Source of the DNA: Clostridium sp. CAG:964
GTDB lineage: Bacteria; Bacillota; Clostridia; Oscillospirales; Acutalibacteraceae
Direction: 5' to 3'
Assembly: GCA_000435335.1 (NCBI GenBank)
Contig: FR891307.1
Coordinates: forward strand, 1-64,000
Length of the DNA stretch: 64,000 nt
The notes beneath the pieces were generated by a model. The model had not been told where the DNA came from and searched no databases. It saw only the letters and a list, made by a program, of their open reading frames with translations. Both the position numbers and the translations under genes were made by a program. Positions within the stretch are counted from its first letter, which is position 1. Every line of letters begins with the position of its first letter. This document shows, piece after piece, positions 9,019 to 16,035 of this stretch.

Positions 9019-9233
9019 AAGCATTACTCCTGTGGTACCACCCAAATTGCACAACACAAATATGCCGTGCCACTTGATTAGTTGTTAACGCCAACATACG
9101 CCGCTGTTCGTCACAGCGATAGCTACAGGGTGGCCTCGGCAGCCTAAACATAACACCTCTCAGCAATGGTGTATTCTCTGGAATGTTCTAAACAGCCGTT
9201 TGTCCTGTCAACGCCATTTATTATTTATATTAC
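8979..9233 (-). promoter_or_regulatory. T-box riboswitch leader of alaS, alanine-specific
   Basis: The transcribed leader has the conserved T-box core GGGTGGTACCAC at about 9034-9045, whose UGGU can pair with the ACCA end of uncharged tRNA-Ala, followed by the attenuator. In Stem I I can pair ACAGG with CCTGT and CGGC with GCCG around an internal loop. The 3' side of that loop contains GCC followed by A, so GCC (complement of 9132-9134) is the likely alanine specifier codon. The element should raise alaS expression when tRNA-Ala is uncharged. Confidence 0.93.
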
Positions 9234-9239
9234 TTTTTA

Positions 9240-9268
9240 ATTCTACTCTTAATTACAGAGGTTGTCAA
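9240..9268 (-). promoter_or_regulatory. Promoter of the alaS T-box transcript
   Basis: TTGACA (9263-9268), 17 bp, TAGAAT (9240-9245), reading leftward; predicted start near 9233. Confidence 0.85.
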
Positions 9269-9314
9269 GATTTTTATACACAATTCTTATGCCGTGCCGT
9301 AAACCGTCTTGCAG

Positions 9315-10007
9315 TTACTTAAAGCCTAAGGTCAACAGCAAACCTACAACACCGCCAATAAGCACTACGCCTAATATAACAGCAATGGCTACCGCCGCTT
9401 TTGCGCCGGCACCGTTGTTTACATTGCCGCCCTCTAAGCTCTCCAGCACCTCGTTAGGGTCATATCTTTTAGAATTGTTTTGGAAACCTCTGCCCTGCTC
9501 ATAGCCGTTGGCAGCATTAGGATTAAATCCATAGTTCCTATTATAATTACCATCGCTTTGAGGGCTGTTTTGGTAATCGACATAATTATTTTGGTCGTTT
9601 ACCTCATTTTGATTATAACCGTTTGGGCTGTTATCGGCAGTAGGACTATTATTCTGCCCCTGATTGTAGATACCCGAATTGTTTTGTTGATTTTCCTGAT
9701 TAGAGTTAAACTCGTTTTGTGGATTCATCTGATTTGGATTAAACCCGTTCTGCGGATTCATCTGGTTTGGGTTAAACCCGTTTTGTTGATTATAATCCAT
9801 ATTGTTGTTTATTGGCGTATCATCATAATAATCAGGCTGTGGCTTACCAAAAGTAATATTATCCAAAGCCTCATTTACCATTTCATTATCATTCTTGTTT
9901 TTCTCTTTTTGGATTTTTCTTTTTTTCGATGGATTCATTTTTCCACCGCAATTACGGCAGAAATACGCCTCATCGTAATTTATATATCCACACCTCTTGC
10001 ACTTCAT
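9315..10007 (-). CDS. Zinc-ribbon, Asn/Gln-rich single-pass membrane protein
   Basis: The 230-residue protein starts with a zinc ribbon (MKCKRCGYINYDEAYFCRNC, with CxxC pairs at residues 3/6 and 17/20). A basic stretch (SKKRKIQKEK) and a long low-complexity Asn/Gln/Pro/Tyr linker follow, including tandem copies of NGFNPNQMNPQ. One C-terminal transmembrane helix (about residues 205-227) ends at GFK. The zinc ribbon is most likely cytoplasmic and the protein tail-anchored. AGGT lies 8 bp before the ATG. No specific function can be assigned. It lies 95 bp downstream of the Hpt gene and may be co-transcribed. Confidence 0.75.
   Translation of the reverse strand: MKCKRCGYINYDEAYFCRNCGGKMNPSKKRKIQKEKNKNDNEMVNEALDNITFGKPQPDYYDDTPINNNMDYNQQNGFNPNQMNPQNGFNPNQMNPQNEFNSNQENQQNNSGIYNQGQNNSPTADNSPNGYNQNEVNDQNNYVDYQNSPQSDGNYNRNYGFNPNAANGYEQGRGFQNNSKRYDPNEVLESLEGGNVNNGAGAKAAVAIAVILGVVLIGGVVGLLLTLGFK
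9706..9786 (-). repeat. 33-bp tandem repeat, about 2.5 copies, inside the Asn/Gln-rich linker
   Basis: Units begin at 9706, 9739 and 9772; the third is partial. They encode the 11-residue unit NGFNPNQMNPQ with a few silent and missense differences. Being a multiple of three, copy-number change would keep the frame. Confidence 0.85.
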
Positions 10008-10102
10008 CTAAGATTACCTCCCGAAGCCTCATTAATACAGCAACATTTTACAGTAAAAGCGGCAAAAGGTCAACCGTTTTACGCAAAAACAAGCATACAT
10101 AA

Positions 10103-10471
10103 TTAATGCTCGGAGGATTGCTTTAGAAAAAACGCAATAGCTGAAATTGTTGCATTGTACGCCCGTGTTAAATCCGGCAGCTTAGCCTCTGCCAAGGCAT
10201 AGCGGTCATTTCTTAATTCCTCGGTAACAGCACTCGAGCACAAAGCAAGCTCAGTAAAGCCCAGGGTTTGGGCCAGCCCCTTTAGAGTATGAGCATAAAC
10301 AAAGGCCTGCTTGTAGTTTTTTTGAACGCACATAGCGTCCACAAGCCTCCTGTAGCTGTCGTCGTCAGGAAATTTTCTGACATATTTTACAATTCTGCTG
10401 TCCTTCACTAAGCGGTCTTTAACATCCTCATAGTTGCCGTCTATCATTTCATATAAGCTCCGTAAGTCCAT
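10103..10471 (-). CDS. Hpt (histidine phosphotransfer) domain protein
   Basis: The 122-residue protein is one helical Hpt domain. The phosphorylatable His lies in YAHTLKGLAQTLGF near residue 61, with the following Lys and Gly that define the family. Free-standing Hpt proteins relay phosphate between receiver domains of phosphorelays in the cytoplasm. AAAGAGG lies before the ATG. No histidine kinase or response regulator lies in the window, so its partners are elsewhere. A weak promoter-like pair (TTGCTT at 10545-10550, 18 bp, TATATT at 10521-10526) lies upstream. Confidence 0.85.
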   Translation of the reverse strand: MDLRSLYEMIDGNYEDVKDRLVKDSRIVKYVRKFPDDDSYRRLVDAMCVQKNYKQAFVYAHTLKGLAQTLGFTELALCSSAVTEELRNDRYALAEAKLPDLTRAYNATISAIAFFLKQSSEH

Positions 10472-10550
10472 AATTAACCTCTTTCATCACACAAAAGCCC
10501 CTAAAATACAATTGTTACTCAATATATACGGTCTTTGCAGCATAAAGCAA

Positions 10551-10590
10551 TAAAAAACAGCTTCTGCTTTTCAAAAAGCAGAAGCTGCAT
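10551..10590 (-). terminator. Intrinsic terminator of tRNA-Leu(CAA)
   Basis: A perfect 13-bp stem (10558-10570 with 10575-10587), a TCAA/TTGA loop and a six-T tail on the minus strand, directly after the tRNA. Confidence 0.9.
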
Positions 10591-10595
10591 AAAAA

Positions 10596-10682
10596 TGGTG
10601 CCGGTGGCCGGACTCGAACCGGCACGGTATCGCTACCGGTGGATTTTGAGTCCACTACGTCTGCCAATTCCATCACACCGGC
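10596..10682 (-). tRNA. tRNA-Leu (anticodon CAA)
   Basis: The 87-nt gene has a 7-bp acceptor stem (GCCGGTG/CACCGGC), encoded CCA at 10596-10598, a long class II variable arm, and a T arm with GGTTCGAGTCC. The anticodon stem GTGGA/TCCAC encloses CTCAAAA, giving anticodon CAA, which reads UUG. Confidence 0.97.
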
Positions 10683-10694
10683 ACAACACTGCGT

Positions 10695-10723
10695 ATTATA
10701 CACCAACCTTACAAAAAAATCAA
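10695..10723 (-). promoter_or_regulatory. Promoter of tRNA-Leu(CAA)
   Basis: TTGATT (10718-10723), 17 bp, TATAAT (10695-10700), just upstream of the tRNA. Confidence 0.85.
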
Positions 10724-10874
10724 GTGCTTTTTTAAAATTACCCAAAATAATATATGGGTTAAAAATATACGACATATATTTGTTGTCATATGAAATAAAG
10801 CCTTAAACATATGCAAATATTTGAATTTATCGGCTTTTGCATTAAGTCCGAGAAGTCCGAGGAAAGAGCAGCTG

Positions 10875-10911
10875 CAAAAAATCGGAAATACCTAAGGCGG
10901 CACTCCCGATT
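10875..10911 (-). terminator. Intrinsic terminator after the small Cys protein gene
   Basis: A 12-bp stem with three wobble pairs (10881-10892 with 10899-10910), a 6-nt loop and a six-T tail reading leftward. Confidence 0.8.
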
Positions 10912-10942
10912 TTCTGTATAAATATTAATTATTAAATTACGG

Positions 10943-11158
10943 TTACAGCTCAAAATCCTTTGGGTCATATTTAGGAAATTGCGGTGCTGTCTTAGGCACA
11001 CGCATAAGCGGGTTGTACTTAAACCTTGAACAGCTTCCGTTTACAAGCTGTTTATTTGCCTTGCATATTGTAATTCCATTCATTTTTTGAGCATGATGGC
11101 AATACTCACAGCTGGCCTCGATATTATTACCGAATAAACCGAAGTTAAAAAATCTCAT
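10943..11158 (-). CDS. Small cysteine-containing protein of unknown function
   Basis: The 71-residue protein has four cysteines, CEYCHHAQ (17/20), then ITIC (about 32) and GSC (about 43). The spacing could bind a metal or an Fe-S centre. The C-terminus is basic and Pro-rich. Short proteins of this pattern are common in Clostridia, but I know of no function. AAAGGGGAG lies 5 bp before the ATG. It has its own promoter and terminator. It is divergent from pgeF with overlapping promoters. Confidence 0.75.
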   Translation of the reverse strand: MRFFNFGLFGNNIEASCEYCHHAQKMNGITICKANKQLVNGSCSRFKYNPLMRVPKTAPQFPKYDPKDFEL

Positions 11159-11224
11159 ATAAACTCCCCTTTGCTTTATTCATAATCAAACAAAGTGCCG
11201 TATAAAATGTTACTAAATGTTCAC

Positions 11225-11253
11225 TTGTATTATAACACCTGTAGTAATATAAT
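11225..11253 (+). promoter_or_regulatory. Promoter of pgeF and the lipoprotein gene
   Basis: TTGTAT (11225-11230), 17 bp, TATAAT (11248-11253). It overlaps the opposite promoter at 11229-11258. Confidence 0.75.
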
Positions 11254-11258
11254 GTAAA
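11229..11258 (-). promoter_or_regulatory. Promoter of the small Cys protein gene
   Basis: TTTACA (11253-11258), 18 bp, TATAAT (11229-11234) with a TGT extended -10. It shares DNA with the rightward promoter. Confidence 0.75.
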
Positions 11259-11297
11259 GTGCAAAGATTTAGTATACAGGTATTACGGAGGAATTAG

Positions 11298-12149
11298 ATG
11301 AATCTGCCAAAATTCAACAGTGAAATAATGAATCTAAATGTCAAAAATGATGTTCCCTTTCTAACCTACAAGGCACTTGAAGAGCTGCCGTTTATTACCC
11401 ATGCCTTTTCTACCCGACTGGGGGGTGTAAGTACCGGGGAGTTCTCAACAATGAATCTTGCCTTTAATCGTGGAGATAACCCCGATAATGTCACAGAAAA
11501 TTACAAGCGGCTGTGCAAGGCAGCCGGCTTTTCCTTTGACAGTCTTGTTGCCTCTGCACAAGACCATCACACCTTTGTACGCAAAGTAACGGAAAACGAT
11601 TGCGGCATTGGCATAAGCAAGCCCAGAGATATACAGAGTGTTGACGCTCTTGTAACTGACCGTCCGGGTGTAACATTGGTTACATATTATGCAGACTGCA
11701 CCCCTATATTTTTTGTGGACAAGGCAAAAAAAATCATAGCACTGGCACACGCCGGCTGGCGTGGTACGGTGGGCAAAATTTGTGAGCATGTGGTGCACAT
11801 TATGAAAAACGACTATAACAGCAGCCCTGCCGATATAGTATGCTGTATAGGCCCTGCAATTTCAAAATGCTGTTATGAAATAGACGAAGACTGTTTCAAG
11901 CATTTTGCAGATATACCGGAGCTTGACTTAGAAAAAATTATGACGCCAAAGGAAAACGGTAAATATATGGCAGACCTGCTTGAAGCAAACAGGCAAATAC
12001 TTCTTCAAAGTGGTATAAAGGCCGAAAATATAACCGTAAGTGATGTATGTACAAAATGCAACAGCAATTTGCTGTGGTCACACCGTGCTACAAACGGTCA
12101 CCGTGGCACAATGAGTGCCTTTATGTGCATTAACGAAAGCAATAAATAA
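11298..12149 (+). CDS. pgeF: PgeF-type multicopper-oxidase-fold (YfiH/laccase-domain) protein
   Basis: The 283-residue protein has the family landmarks ITHAFSTRLGGVS (about 33-45), QDHHTFV with His90/91, a Cys at 134 in YYADCTPIFF, and His151 in ALAHAGWRGT. These residues form the metal site. Characterised relatives edit peptidoglycan precursors by removing L-Ser misplaced by MurC, or act on purine nucleosides. GGAGG lies before the ATG. The gene is followed 11 bp later by a lipoprotein gene and probably forms an operon with it. Confidence 0.93.
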   Translation: MNLPKFNSEIMNLNVKNDVPFLTYKALEELPFITHAFSTRLGGVSTGEFSTMNLAFNRGDNPDNVTENYKRLCKAAGFSFDSLVASAQDHHTFVRKVTENDCGIGISKPRDIQSVDALVTDRPGVTLVTYYADCTPIFFVDKAKKIIALAHAGWRGTVGKICEHVVHIMKNDYNSSPADIVCCIGPAISKCCYEIDEDCFKHFADIPELDLEKIMTPKENGKYMADLLEANRQILLQSGIKAENITVSDVCTKCNSNLLWSHRATNGHRGTMSAFMCINESNK

Positions 12150-12160
12150 GGAGTGTAAAT

Positions 12161-12874
12161 ATGAAAAATAAAATAACCGCCCTGATTATATGCAGTATAT
12201 TAACCACAGGCATTATTTCCGGCTGTGGCTGCGAAGCCACAAAGCCGATCTCTGCAACAGAAACAACAGCTGCGGCTACCGCTGCACAAGCTACAGAGGC
12301 CGCTACGCCATCAGCAACTAAAAAAGCTGCCACCGCCCCCACTCAGACACCTACTTCTGCCGCAGCGTCAACAGAAAAAAGCACCTTTTCTGTTGAAGAG
12401 GGTGACAGCTTTGAATTTTCCGACGATAAAAACAGCACTGCACCAACCGAGGCTGACACATCCGATACTGATGAAACCGTAAAAAATCCTACAGCTGCAC
12501 CAATAGCTGTGCCGGACTCACCATCATCGGTTACAGTAACGGCTGAAGACCTTGTCGGCACATGGAAGCCCTTAATGGCTGCAGCTGTTTCCAACAGCAA
12601 GGAGGTTCCTTTTCAGGATGTTTTCGGTTCATCATTTACCGAATCCGGCGGCTCGCTTGTAATCTCTGCAGACGGCAGCTTTAATATTAATATGGGAGCA
12701 TCTATAAAAGAGAGCAAAACCAAGGGTACATTTACTACAAGCAAAAATTATTTGCTTGTAAAGTACAGCGACAATTCAACTGATACCTTCCTGTATATAC
12801 CGGATTACCAAAGCAAAGAGGTTATAAAGGCACAGATAAACAGCTACTATATATATTTCTATAAGGAAGACTAA
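12161..12874 (+). CDS. Lipoprotein with Thr/Ala-rich linker and C-terminal lipocalin-like domain
   Basis: The 237-residue precursor has a signal peptide ending in the lipobox ISGC (Cys22), so it is lipid-anchored on the outer face of the membrane. Residues 25-125 are a low-complexity Thr/Ala/Pro/Ser spacer. The last 105 residues (from about 130) contain VGTWKP, SADGSFNIN and LLVKYSD, the pattern of a small beta-barrel (META/lipocalin-like). I recognise no specific function. AAGGAG precedes the ATG. It is probably in an operon with pgeF. Confidence 0.8.
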   Translation: MKNKITALIICSILTTGIISGCGCEATKPISATETTAAATAAQATEAATPSATKKAATAPTQTPTSAAASTEKSTFSVEEGDSFEFSDDKNSTAPTEADTSDTDETVKNPTAAPIAVPDSPSSVTVTAEDLVGTWKPLMAAAVSNSKEVPFQDVFGSSFTESGGSLVISADGSFNINMGASIKESKTKGTFTTSKNYLLVKYSDNSTDTFLYIPDYQSKEVIKAQINSYYIYFYKED

Positions 12875-12898
12875 TTTGTATATAATTTTCTAAAGCAG

Positions 12899-12950
12899 GG
12901 CTCCCCCGACAGTACAGCTTATTTGCTGACTGACGGGGGAGCCTTGCTGT
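12899..12950 (+). terminator. Probable terminator after the lipoprotein gene
   Basis: GGCTCCCCCG (12899-12908) pairs with CGGGGGAGCC (12934-12943), with CAGT/ACTG pairing inside. The T tail (TTGCTGTTAATT) is interrupted. It also lies just past the 3' end of prfC on the other strand and could serve both. Confidence 0.6.
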
Positions 12951-12989
12951 TAATTGACACAAGCTTATACTGCGGGTTAGTGCTGTGTG

Positions 12990-14576
12990 CTAATTTTCAC
13001 TGAATTCCTCTAATATTAAGCCTTTATTATGCTCCAACGCCCAGTTTATACTCCATTCACTTGTAAACAAAAGCAGGTTATTGTCCTTAAGGTCTTGAAT
13101 ACGCTTTGTGTCAGACGCCAAATCAAGCCTTTTAGGGTCTATGTCCTTGTTGCCTATCCAGCGAATAAACTGATACGGCAGTGTATTCATAATAATATCC
13201 ACATTGTATTCGTTCTTTAAACGGTATTCCAGCACCTCAAACTGCAATGTACCTACAACGCCAACTATAACCTCTTCCATGCCGGCACCAAGCTCACGGA
13301 AGATCTGTATAGCACCCTCCTGTGCAATTTGGTCTGTACCCTTTATAAATTGCTTACGCTTCATGGTGTCCTTTTGCCTTACCAAAGCAAAATGCTCCGG
13401 TGCAAATGTAGGTATGCCCCGAAACCTTACCTTATGCTTAGGCATACAAATTGTATCGCCAATGGAGAATACGCCCGGGTCAAATACGCCTATAATATCG
13501 CCGGCATAGGCCTCGTCTACTACCTCTCTCTCCTGAGCCATAATCTGTTGTGGCTGAGAAAGACGCAGCTTTTTATTGCCCTGAACATGGAAAACCTCCA
13601 TATTCTTTTCAAATTTACCGGAGCATATACGCATAAACGCAACCCTGTCACGGTGTGCTTTGTTCATATTTGCCTGAATTTTAAATACAAAAGCCGAGAA
13701 ATTCTCGGATAGAGGGTCTATCTCACCGTCCTCTGTTTCTCGAGGCAGCGGCGAGGTTGTTAACTGCAAAAAGTTCTCTAAAAAAGGCTCAACGCCAAAG
13801 TTAGTTAATGCGGAGCCAAAAAAAACAGGGGTAAGCTTTCCGTTTCGCACTGCTTCAATGTCAAAATCGTCGCCTGCACCCTCTACCAGCTCAATCTCCT
13901 CTAAAAGATTTTCAGCATGGTCTTCTCCGATATAGTCGGCAAGCTTTTCGTCATCAATGCTTATATCCTGCTCCTCTACCTCTTTTTGTCCGTTATTTGC
14001 AGTGAATTTCAGAATTTGTCTTGACCTTCTGTCATATACTCCCTTAAATTCCTTACCGCAGCCAATAGGCCAATTTACGGGATAGGTGTGAATTCCCAGT
14101 ACATTTTCAATATCATCAAGCAAATCAAATGTATTCATTGCGTCACGATCCATTTTATTAATAAAGGTAATAATAGGAATATTACGCATAACACAAACCT
14201 TAAAGAGCTTTTTAGTTTGATTTTCAACACCCTTAGAGCCGTCTATAACCATTACCGCCGAGTCAGCCGCCATAAGGGTACGGTAAGTATCCTCCGAAAA
14301 ATCCTGGTGACCGGGCGTGTCCAGTATATTAATACAGTAACCGTTATATTTAAACTGTAAAACAGAGGAGGTTACGGAAATACCCCTTTGCTTTTCAATT
14401 TCCATCCAGTCAGAAACTGCGTGCTTTGTGGACTTTTTACCCTTAACTGTGCCGGCTGTGTTTATTGCTCCTCCGTATAGCAGCAGCTTTTCGGTAAGCG
14501 TTGTTTTACCGGCGTCCGGGTGAGAGATTATCGCAAAAGTTCTTCGCTTTTCAATTTCGCTTTTTAATGTGGACAA
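12990..14576 (-). CDS. prfC: Peptide chain release factor 3 (GTPase)
   Basis: The 528-residue translational GTPase recycles RF1/RF2 from the ribosome. The P-loop HPDAGKTT is at residues 19-26, DTPGHQDF is the G3 motif, NKMDRD the G4 motif, and an EF-G-like C-terminal domain follows. I chose the TTG at 14574-14576: GGAGGAG lies 5 bp upstream, the product then begins STLKSEIEKRRTF as in the family, and the predicted transcription start (about 14644) makes the ATG at 14642 implausible. It is a single-gene unit divergent from hemW. Confidence 0.95.
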   Translation of the reverse strand: MSTLKSEIEKRRTFAIISHPDAGKTTLTEKLLLYGGAINTAGTVKGKKSTKHAVSDWMEIEKQRGISVTSSVLQFKYNGYCINILDTPGHQDFSEDTYRTLMAADSAVMVIDGSKGVENQTKKLFKVCVMRNIPIITFINKMDRDAMNTFDLLDDIENVLGIHTYPVNWPIGCGKEFKGVYDRRSRQILKFTANNGQKEVEEQDISIDDEKLADYIGEDHAENLLEEIELVEGAGDDFDIEAVRNGKLTPVFFGSALTNFGVEPFLENFLQLTTSPLPRETEDGEIDPLSENFSAFVFKIQANMNKAHRDRVAFMRICSGKFEKNMEVFHVQGNKKLRLSQPQQIMAQEREVVDEAYAGDIIGVFDPGVFSIGDTICMPKHKVRFRGIPTFAPEHFALVRQKDTMKRKQFIKGTDQIAQEGAIQIFRELGAGMEEVIVGVVGTLQFEVLEYRLKNEYNVDIIMNTLPYQFIRWIGNKDIDPKRLDLASDTKRIQDLKDNNLLLFTSEWSINWALEHNKGLILEEFSEN

Positions 14577-14650
14577 AATAACTCCTCCATAATTTTTACT
14601 TATAATTACTGCACCAAAAAAGCCCGTTAAGGCACAGTACATACTCTAAT

Positions 14651-14679
14651 ATTTTACTTATATATTTAATAATTGTCAA
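14651..14679 (-). promoter_or_regulatory. Promoter of prfC
   Basis: TTGACA (14674-14679), 17 bp, TAAAAT (14651-14656), reading leftward. Confidence 0.85.
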
Positions 14680-14717
14680 CTACTGCCGTATAATACATAA
14701 GCATATTATGTGCTTGG

Positions 14718-14746
14718 TTGACTTTATAATTTTACAATAATATAAT
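14718..14746 (+). promoter_or_regulatory. Promoter of hemW
   Basis: TTGACT (14718-14723), 17 bp, TATAAT (14741-14746). Confidence 0.88.
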
Positions 14747-14774
14747 TAATCTAAAAACAATTCAAGGTGATTTT

Positions 14775-15878
14775 ATGAAAAATAATTGCGGTCTATATAT
14801 ACATATACCGTTTTGCAGCAGCAAATGTCTGTACTGCGACTTTTATTCCAAAGCCGACAGCAAAGAGGAAATAAACACATATGTTGACCATATACTGTGG
14901 GCTGCGGAGAAATATGGCAAGGAATACAGCAGTAAAATTTTTGATACTATATATATCGGCGGCGGAACTCCGAGTGTAATAGGCACAAATAATCTATACA
15001 GCATTATTGCTGCGATGAAGCAACACTTTAAAATAATTAGCCCCGAAATCACTGTAGAAATGAACCCCTGCTCAGCCCGTAAAATAGATTTTGAAAGGCT
15101 AAGAGATATAGGCGTAAACAGAATATCCCTAGGCGTGCAAAGTGCAAATGAAAATGAGCTTAAAGTGCTGGGAAGAATACACAGAAACAATGATGTAAAA
15201 GCAGCCGTTGAAAAAATCAAAAGCAGCGGCATTGACAATATATCCTTAGATTTAATGATAGGTATTCCGGAGCAAACAACAGAATCACTTAAAAATTCCA
15301 TTGATTTTTGTATTGAGCTGGAGCCAAAGCATATATCTGCATATATTTTAAAAATCGAGGAAAATACACCCTTCAAAAGGCTTGCACCAACGCTAAACCT
15401 GCCTAACGAGGATGCTCAGGCAGATTTTTACGAATATATGCAGGACTACCTTAGCAAAAACGGTTTTGAACAGTATGAAATTTCAAACTTTGCCCAAGCA
15501 GGGTACGAAAGCAGGCATAACATAAAATATTGGCAGTGCGATGAATACCTTGGTCTGGGGCCGTCTGCACATTCAATGATGAACAGCAAACGCTTTTATT
15601 TTCCACGGAGCACTACAGATTTTTATAATAACAAGACTGTTTATGAGGGTGAGGGTGCAACAAGTGAGGAATTTATTATGCTTAGTATGCGTCTGAAAAC
15701 CGGTTTAATATTTAAGGAATACACCGATTTTTTCCACAGGCCTGTTCCCCGTCAATGCATAGCTGTAGGCAAAAAGTATGAGCGTTACGGCTATACAAGG
15801 GCAGACAATGCCTCTGTTTCACTAACTCCAAAGGGCTTTTTAGTGTCTAATGCCATTATAGCAGAAATGCTGGAATAG
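14775..15878 (+). CDS. hemW: HemW-type radical SAM protein
   Basis: The 367-residue protein belongs to the HemN/HemW radical SAM family. The 4Fe-4S cluster site is IPFCSSKCLYCDF, with Cys14, Cys18 and Cys21. The SAM-binding IGGGTPS and the family segment LSLDLMIGIPEQT follow. It lacks the N-terminal extension of true coproporphyrinogen dehydrogenase HemN, so a HemW role (haem binding or delivery) is more likely than haem synthesis. AAGGTG lies before the ATG. It is monocistronic, between its own promoter and terminator. Confidence 0.92.
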   Translation: MKNNCGLYIHIPFCSSKCLYCDFYSKADSKEEINTYVDHILWAAEKYGKEYSSKIFDTIYIGGGTPSVIGTNNLYSIIAAMKQHFKIISPEITVEMNPCSARKIDFERLRDIGVNRISLGVQSANENELKVLGRIHRNNDVKAAVEKIKSSGIDNISLDLMIGIPEQTTESLKNSIDFCIELEPKHISAYILKIEENTPFKRLAPTLNLPNEDAQADFYEYMQDYLSKNGFEQYEISNFAQAGYESRHNIKYWQCDEYLGLGPSAHSMMNSKRFYFPRSTTDFYNNKTVYEGEGATSEEFIMLSMRLKTGLIFKEYTDFFHRPVPRQCIAVGKKYERYGYTRADNASVSLTPKGFLVSNAIIAEMLE

Positions 15879-15962
15879 CAAAAAGCTGTTTTTGGTATGT
15901 CCGAATTTCTGCACTTCAATTACAGCGATTTCAAGCCTTGGCAACAGTCCTAGAAATAAAGC

Positions 15963-16000
15963 AACGCAGTCTGCTGAAAAGTCAGCAGACTGCGTTTTTT
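15963..16000 (+). terminator. Intrinsic terminator of hemW
   Basis: A perfect 13-bp stem (15965-15977 with 15982-15994), AAAG loop and six Ts. Confidence 0.95.
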
Positions 16001-16035
16001 GAATAAATATGAACTATTAAGTCTTATATTATTAA

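Noticed and set aside
9706..9786. Tandem repeats as a CRISPR array
   Set aside because: The 33-bp units are contiguous without spacers and encode a protein repeat.
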